From: Stratiolaelaps scimitus
Taxonomy: Eukaryota > Arthropoda > Arachnida > Mesostigmata > Laelapidae
Assembly (NCBI GenBank): GCA_019614645.1
Contig: JABWDB010000035.1
Coordinates: 3,534,001 to 3,598,000 of the forward strand
Direction: 5' to 3'
DNA length: 64,000 nucleotides
This document shows, piece after piece, positions 58,701-64,000 of this stretch (positions are counted from its first letter, which is position 1; each line of letters begins with the position of its first letter). Position numbers and translations under genes: made by a program. Under the pieces are notes generated by a model. That model had not been told where the DNA came from, made no database searches, and saw only the letters and a list, made by a program, of their open reading frames with translations.

Positions 58701-59237
58701 GTTAAATAAAAGCTTCTAAAAATACTTGTATTTTTATTTTGGGGGGCATCCAATTGTTTTCTGTAAAGCATTTACTAAACAGTCCCGAGTAAAATCCAAC
58801 GAGTCAAGGGGAGTCACGCCGGTGCACATTCGTGGTGGGGGGACTAGCATTGATTTTAAGCAGCTTCACAATAGGGAGACAGGTTATGTTCGTGTCGGCA
58901 GGGATGCAAATAAGCCCATGAGCCAGATGGGCCATAGGCAACGCTGATCACATCTGGCCCAGCGGGGAACACGGGCTATCCGACAAGATTCGCACACTGA
59001 TCCGTCGTCATCTTTATCCAATACTATATGCAAATTTATTTAATCTCTCGTCTGTCAATTCGTATTCAATTGTGTGTCGCTGGATAGATCCGACATCGCG
59101 ATACCGTAGACGTACCCCGATCGATTCACAGGCGTCCGGCAACTCAGTCCAGCTTCAGCGCTCAACCGTTTTAGCTGTAGCCTACTGAGCGTCCACTTGG
59201 GAACTCGCGCGAAGCGTTTCGTGATGAACCGTCCAGG

Positions 59238-61260
59238 CTAGATGAGATTACAGCAGCCCTTCTTTGCTTTCTTTGCGGCATTGGGTCCTTTTGCAGCGTT
59301 CTTAAGCGGCGCGTCCGTTTTCTTTGGAGCATCCTTGCCTGGTGGGCCTTTAACTGCAGCCTTCAAATCCTTACCGCCTGTGTCCTTTTTCACAGTGTCA
59401 CCCTTCTTGGCATCTCCGCCTTTTGAGGGTGTCGCGCTTGGATTCGGCGCCTTTATAGCACCTTTGCCGGCCGCGGAAGGTGCAGGTTTCTAGAATAGAC
59501 ACGTCGAACTCGGGATTAAATACAAGTGCTATCGAACTGCTAAACGATTGCCGAGGACTGTTCGGTACGATTCGCAGATTCATTGCACTGCTATTATAAG
59601 AGATGGTGTAGACTTAGCTACGTGTATAGCTAAGATTTCGGTTAGAGAGATCCACCTACAGACGATGAAAAAAAAAAGGGTAGAGAACGTACTGATGAAC
59701 ATGACTGACTCGGCAACAACAGAAACTTGTCGTTGAACACGGGTTTATTCTCTCTATTACGTAAAGCACATTATCCTGAAGTACAGCCAGTTGTCGTTTG
59801 ACACCGCACTGAGAAGCAACATCTCGTATACCCGACGTTGTCGACGTACAACAGTACTGTTGTTCTACACACATTGACCCCAACTATAGTCTTCCTTCGG
59901 GAATGGTTTGGTCACATGCTTGAACAGCAAAGGACTTCCCTTTTCACTATGAGTACCGGCACCGGCTTCCCATCTTTGCCTATAGGGCCAGCTATTTTCG
60001 GGGCACCCGTGTATTTAACGGTTCCTTTGGCAAACTTAGGGCTTTTTGCAGATGCTTCGATAGACTTTTTAGGCACTTCCCCTGCCTTCTTTGCGGCCGG
60101 TACCTTCAAGGGCTGTTCACTTGGATATGGAGCTTTCAAACCCGCTTTAGGAACCGATTTCTACGATTTGTAAGAAAGTAATGTTGTTGTAATTATGAGT
60201 AAACTACAATGAATCTTCGTTGTTTCTATACCATCCGTTATTTGTTCGTTAACGAATAAGCACTAAACGTTCAAATGCATTCGGTCGAATTCGCAAACAT
60301 GTGTTACGAGTTTCGGACGTTCTTCAAATCGACAATACGATAACACTAAGCTCGTTCGATTCAAATGACTGTGACAACGAAGTCAGCTAAATCAGCCGTG
60401 AATTGCTTCAGCTAAATTGCGTTTAATGCATTATGGAATGACGTCCAAGGGAATACCCGTCCAAGTCAACGATTTACTTGTTGCTGGCTGATACTGTAAA
60501 CCCGCAACAACTCAGTAGACTAACCACCCCCTCTCTCTCTGTCTCCCCACCTTAAGTCGGATTTATAATAAACAACTCCACACTCTGACCGACCCTCCCA
60601 TCCCGATCATGTCAGTGAACCAAACTGCGCAGAGGTTCTAGTAGATTTTTTCTACTGAAACAACCACACGGCGCTTCACGGTAGTATTTGCATAGGCAAA
60701 TGAACTTGTGCTTCAACTTCGTTCAGCGAGTTTACCTCAATGACCTCTTCCAAATAAAAGCATTTCCGAGCTCTCCAACGTTGTGTCTAGATTGCATCTA
60801 TCTATTCATGAATGTGTCAGCATGAAACACTTGATACCAACTGCGTTCGCCGTGGTATCTACCTCACTCCAGAAGCACAGCCGCAGAGTAAAAACAATCA
60901 GCACCCGAGGCTGCTTAGCAGAGTGCACCTATGGCGCTGAGTCTTTCATCTCAATGGAATATTCAATGGATAGTCATCAGACGCAGAAAAGTTAATGTCA
61001 TGAACAACATCACTTCAGTTAAATATTTCCTATAATACCTACACACTCACATATATATATATATATATATGAAAGACTCAGCGCCATAGGTGCACTCTGC
61101 TAAGCAGCCTCGGGTGCTGATTGTTTTTACTCTGCGGCTGCGCTTCTGGAGTGAGGTAGATACCACGGCGAACGCAGTTGGTATCAAGTGTTTCATGCTG
61201 ACACATTCATGAATAGATAGATGCAATCTAGACACAACGTTGGAGAGCTCGGAAATGCTT

Positions 61261-61292
<32 letters not shown>

Positions 61293-61293
61293 A

Positions 61294-61341
<48 letters not shown>

Positions 61342-61730
61342 GTCTATAGGTATTATAGGAAATATTTATAATACCTACACACAAATATATATATATTTAT
61401 ACATATGTCTGCTCGGGAGCTCCACACAGGTGTGTGTACAGTATTCTTAGGTTTAGTAGCAAGGAGATTTCATGAAATCTCCCGACTTCTCTCGTGAAAC
61501 GTGGCTATTAGTTCTCTTACCGAGGTACGCGAGTCCGGTCCGACGGTTGGTTTCTTCGATTCCTCACCTTTAGCATCATCGGGCTTTTTCGACTCTTTCT
61601 TAGGATCGCTTTCCTCGCTACCTTTTGCTCCAGCCTCGGATGTTCCTCCTTCGGCCGTTTTCGACTCCTCGCTTTCTTTGAGGTTGGACCCAGTGAACTC
61701 CTCATCTTCGGCCTGTGCCGGCTGCGACAT
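59238..61730 (-). CDS. Lysine/proline-rich low-complexity protein with polybasic CaaX-like C-terminus, 3 exons
   Basis: No known family is recognised. Exons: 61521-61730, 59957-60160 and 59238-59489 (210, 204, 252 nt), all phase 0, giving 221 residues. Exon 1 is acidic and lysine-rich (EESKTAEGG, DPKKESKKPDDAKGEE). Exons 2 and 3 both open with a lysine right after the acceptor and share a loose pattern (KAPYPSEQPLK versus KAPNPSATPSK, then AKKAGEVPKK versus AKKGDTVKK), suggesting an internal exon duplication. The protein ends AAKKAKKGCCNLI: a polybasic stretch, a cysteine pair and a CaaX-like CNLI whose final isoleucine fits geranylgeranylation, as in Ras-superfamily tails. Composition suggests a disordered, membrane-tethered protein. 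Donors are TCG|GTAAGAG and CCG|GTACTC (the second weaker). Intron 1 contains a long inverted repeat. Confidence 0.6.
60758..61261. repeat. Near-perfect inverted repeat, 192-bp arms with 119-bp spacer
   Basis: Bases 60758-60949 are the reverse complement of 61069-61261 with very few differences (for example AGCACAGCCG against GCGCAGCCG). The spacer and outer flanks contain TA repeats. It lies in intron 1 of the CaaX-like gene and would form a long hairpin in its pre-mRNA. Equal ORFs on the two strands here are mirror images of the arms. Confidence 0.95.
61262..61380. repeat. TA-rich microsatellite and small palindrome
   Basis: Interrupted (TA)n to about 61336, then the imperfect palindrome AGGTATTATAG...ATAATACCT at 61348-61376. 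The motif AATACCTACACAC recurs at about 61036 and 61372, flanking the right arm of the inverted repeat. Confidence 0.85.
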
Positions 61731-62090
61731 GACAACTCACGTGTGTATCTCGTGTAACGTGTTCCGAGCGAAAACTGCGTTCGGGCACTCGAACTGCTGC
61801 CGCCGCCTGTCGCTCACTGACACTGAGAGCACAACTTGGAAACTAGTCGGCCGGTCAAGCGTTAGATGCGTTAGCTAGCTAACTGATGAACTACCTAGGT
61901 AGCTATCGAAGTCAGTCTTCAACGCTTATTGACAGTTCGTCGAATAGAGACCAGCCCGGCGACACACGCTTCGTTGTGGGCCCGCAGTAGCGACCGAATG
62001 ACCACAACGCGGATCGGTATCGCGGGGTAGACTAGATAGATTAAAATTTAATCTTGCATTGCCCAAACTGTACTCGTTTGCCAGGACGAA

Positions 62091-62357
62091 TTAAACGATT
62101 TTTTCTATCGCCCGGCACCAAGGGGAGGCGCGAAATGGCGACCATGCACATTTTCCTCGAAGGGAAAAATCACTCGTGGACGTTTTGACAAATCGAGCCA
62201 TGCCAAGGCGGAACTGTTCCATTTGCCGTTTTTTCCTTGTATGACGACTGTAAAACATTTTCACGCAGACACCAACCAAAACGGTGTAACCGCCGGCAAT
62301 CGGCATAAATAACAATAAATCATAGTCATCATAAAGATAGGGTGTGTCCAACTGCAG
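62091..62357 (-). CDS. Candidate terminal exon of a single-pass membrane protein
   Basis: A good acceptor (GCTTTGCAG) opens an 89-codon frame. It contains an acidic stretch (YLYDDYD), a hydrophobic membrane-like segment (LLLFMPIAGGYTVLVGVCV), a basic stop-transfer sequence (RHTRKKRQ) and about 45 further residues to TAA. No family recognised and no upstream exon identified. The topology pattern is suggestive, but the call rests on one acceptor and one frame. Confidence 0.3.
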   Translation of the reverse strand: MQLDTPYLYDDYDLLLFMPIAGGYTVLVGVCVKMFYSRHTRKKRQMEQFRLGMARFVKTSTSDFSLRGKCAWSPFRASPWCRAIEKIV

Positions 62358-63099
62358 CTGCAAAGCATACCGCAAACGTCAATGATTTGTTGTGTCATCT
62401 GTTTCAAGAGAACGTTGCGGCTTGCGGATTCATCTAAGGGATTTAAGTCTAGCGACAGTCGACGATGCCAGTTTAATTTAAACGGCGTTCTGTGTGGTTG
62501 CAGTTGGCCAATTGTGTGTTCCGGTGTTATTGTCAGCGCGGGAGAAGTAGTTTGTATATGATGTGTCTGAGATGTTCCGTGGTTTTTTCTAGAAGATACA
62601 ATGTGTGTTGTTGCTAGGTAGGTGGATAAGTTATACTTGGATGAGTAGTATAGTACTGATGAGGTTAAACGACGCAATTAAGAAATCTGAATAGAAAAAC
62701 ATCTACTTCAATTGTGAGAACACGATCCGCCTGGGGGTGTGAGCGGCCACACTTCCGTGGCACTCTCCGATGACACTCTTACTGCACAATTAGATCTCTT
62801 CCCTATTCGTCCAAGCAGCGACTATATGTGTACCCGAGTTTGCCGGGAGCTACAAGATTATCCTTCTTGGGCGATGAAGACAGCCAGTTGTCGAGCGAAT
62901 CGGCCTTCTTGGCTTGACAGGTCTCCAACGAGGTTTACGCAGCAGATGTTGTTACGCCGATGCTCGCGAAATCCTTCGACTTTAGGAGATTGCCAGCAAA
63001 CATTTCACCTGAAGTCGGCTCTGATGATCCGAAACACCCAGACGATGGGTAGAAAATTTGGGTGAGTCAATGGCGAAGTTGACAGTGAAGGGTAAATGT
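62358..63099. other. Gap between the membrane-protein exon and the right-hand SINE
   Basis: I looked on the minus strand for the C-terminal half of the GMC oxidoreductase and found no convincing match; the longest open frames are of mixed composition. No RNA gene seen. Confidence 0.35.
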
Positions 63100-63250
63100 T
63101 TTTGTTGGTTTAGAAGAGGAACTGCAATTGTTACAATGCTTAATTAAGCTCTGTTATGTCATCACAAGGTTGCCGCGGGACTCGAACCTGCGGCATCTGG
63201 CTTTTTACAGCCAGAGGCTTAAAAGCCACCGCCCAAGCCATGGTGCTGAC
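63100..63250 (-). repeat. SINE family A copy
   Basis: Minus-strand head GTCAGCACCATGGCTTGGGC, box B GGTTCGAGTCCCG, tail CATTGTAACAATTGCAGTTCC. Close to the 34.8 kb copy but with a different 3' terminus. Confidence 0.8.
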
Positions 63251-63325
63251 AATAATTAACCATAGAAGTCATAGTGGGTCGATGAGATGATGAGGTTGAA
63301 CATGGGGCGAAATCCGTTACCTCAC

Positions 63326-63487
63326 CTTTTGCGAGAATCTCTCTATCGTCGGGATGGTAGAGATTATTAGGGTGGATAATCGGCAGTGATCCGGGGTCAA
63401 GAATTTGAAGGCGGATGCTCCCATGAGACTCCCGAGGTGCATCAGTATTACTTAAAGCTGAAATTCCTTGGGGTAAGCATCGGGATC
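63326..63487 (-). CDS. One exon of a GMC oxidoreductase-like gene, rest not resolved
   Basis: The acceptor TATTCTAG and donor AAAG|GTGAGG enclose a frame with SHGSIRLQILDPGSLPIIHP, then NNLYHPDDREILAK. This is the RGS-x-RLxSxDP...PxIDPNYL...PDD block characteristic of FAD-dependent glucose/choline dehydrogenases. A possible upstream exon near 63830-63890 has APDIKIL in one frame and an open frame in another, suggesting a frameshift or misplaced exon. Another possible one is at the window edge (63900-63993, containing TGPVKRTLG). The C-terminal FAD-binding end was not found downstream, so this may be a partial or broken gene. Confidence 0.5.
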
Positions 63488-64000
63488 CTAGAATATACAT
63501 GGAAATAAAAGCATGGTGCTATTTACTGAAAGTGTGTTGCTTTTTTACGAGTAAATACCAGTGTCAGTTCAGTGCACGTGTCCTTTACACAGTGGCAAAT
63601 AGGTAAACGTCACCTGCACTATTGCCACAGTGTGAAGGACATTGTCTGTGTCACCAAGCCGAGCCTCGCCATATTCGACCTATGTAGACTATGGGCTTAG
63701 CACGCCAACACCCCCCTCCTTTTAAAAAAAAAGAAAAAAAGAAAGACTATGGGCTAGCCAGCCATTTGAGCCACGTTTTGTACTGGAAACATAAAATATA
63801 CACAATAGGTCGAACCTTGGCAACACAGCGCGAGTAATCATCACGCATGCCGCTGATCATAAAATCTTGATGTCCGGAGCAGCTGTCATTCATGTTGGAA
63901 GAAACCTACCCCAATGTACGTTTCACTGGTCCCGTGCTGAAGCACTCCATGAGACCATCCATATCGTCGATGCTCGGAATCTTCCGTCTCTATCGAGCCG

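Larger units (their letters stand above)
57627..59237. other. Gap between MED7 and the CaaX-like gene
   Basis: Downstream of MED7 this holds a two-copy tandem repeat (58082-58361) and a divergent SINE B (about 58527-58700). No exon recognised. The two flanking genes are convergent. Confidence 0.5.

Noticed and set aside
60783..61235. Two nearly identical proteins on opposite strands
   Set aside because: They are mirror readings of the two arms of one inverted repeat.
1..64000. CRISPR arrays, operons or prokaryotic defence systems
   Set aside because: The window is spliced animal DNA; direct repeats are microsatellites, transposon ends and segmental duplications.

Overview
This is a stretch of animal nuclear DNA, very probably from an arthropod and most likely a chelicerate such as a mite or tick. 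The genes are split by GT-AG introns, the intergenic DNA is rich in AT microsatellites, and SINEs, a LINE, a Ty3/Gypsy remnant and Tc1/mariner elements are present. The chelicerate suggestion rests mainly on a phosphoenolpyruvate-synthase-like gene with animal introns, a family I recall from chelicerate annotations; it is an inference.

Layout. 0.6-3.5 kb (-): a complete three-exon TRMT10C gene, the methyltransferase subunit of mitochondrial RNase P. A possible small secreted-protein gene lies on the opposite strand across its first intron. 5.2-18.7 kb: a direct duplication of about 4.8 kb. Each block carries a complete six-exon gene for gamma-tubulin complex component 4 (GCP4) on the minus strand. 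Between the blocks sits a 5'-truncated, decayed Ty3/Gypsy element with one LTR. 19.2-20.5 kb (-): a dead LINE fragment. 22.5-39.9 kb (-): about 24 exons of a PEP synthase / rifampicin-phosphotransferase-like gene carrying two in-frame stops and two reading-frame breaks, so it looks like a pseudogene. A long-ORF LINE of the same family as the 19 kb fragment lies in one of its introns. 42.4 kb (+): tRNA-Arg(CCU). 51.8-53.0 kb (+): a Tc3-like DNA transposon. 55.5-57.6 kb (+): a complete MED7 gene (Mediator subunit 7) with a deleted mariner-like element in its second intron. 59.2-61.7 kb (-): a three-exon gene for a lysine/proline-rich, low-complexity protein ending in a polybasic stretch plus a CaaX-like tail; its first intron holds a 192-bp inverted repeat. 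62.1-63.5 kb (-): an unidentified membrane-protein exon and one exon resembling a GMC oxidoreductase.

The genes do not form a pathway; they are independent housekeeping or metabolic genes. The most unusual material is the young GCP4 duplication with its rearranged junction, the decayed PEP-synthase-like gene, and two tRNA-derived SINE families. One SINE family shares its 3' tail with the resident LINE. The other has left insertions with clean target-site duplications. Exon borders were set by eye from splice consensus, codon phase and resemblance to remembered family members; no database search was possible.
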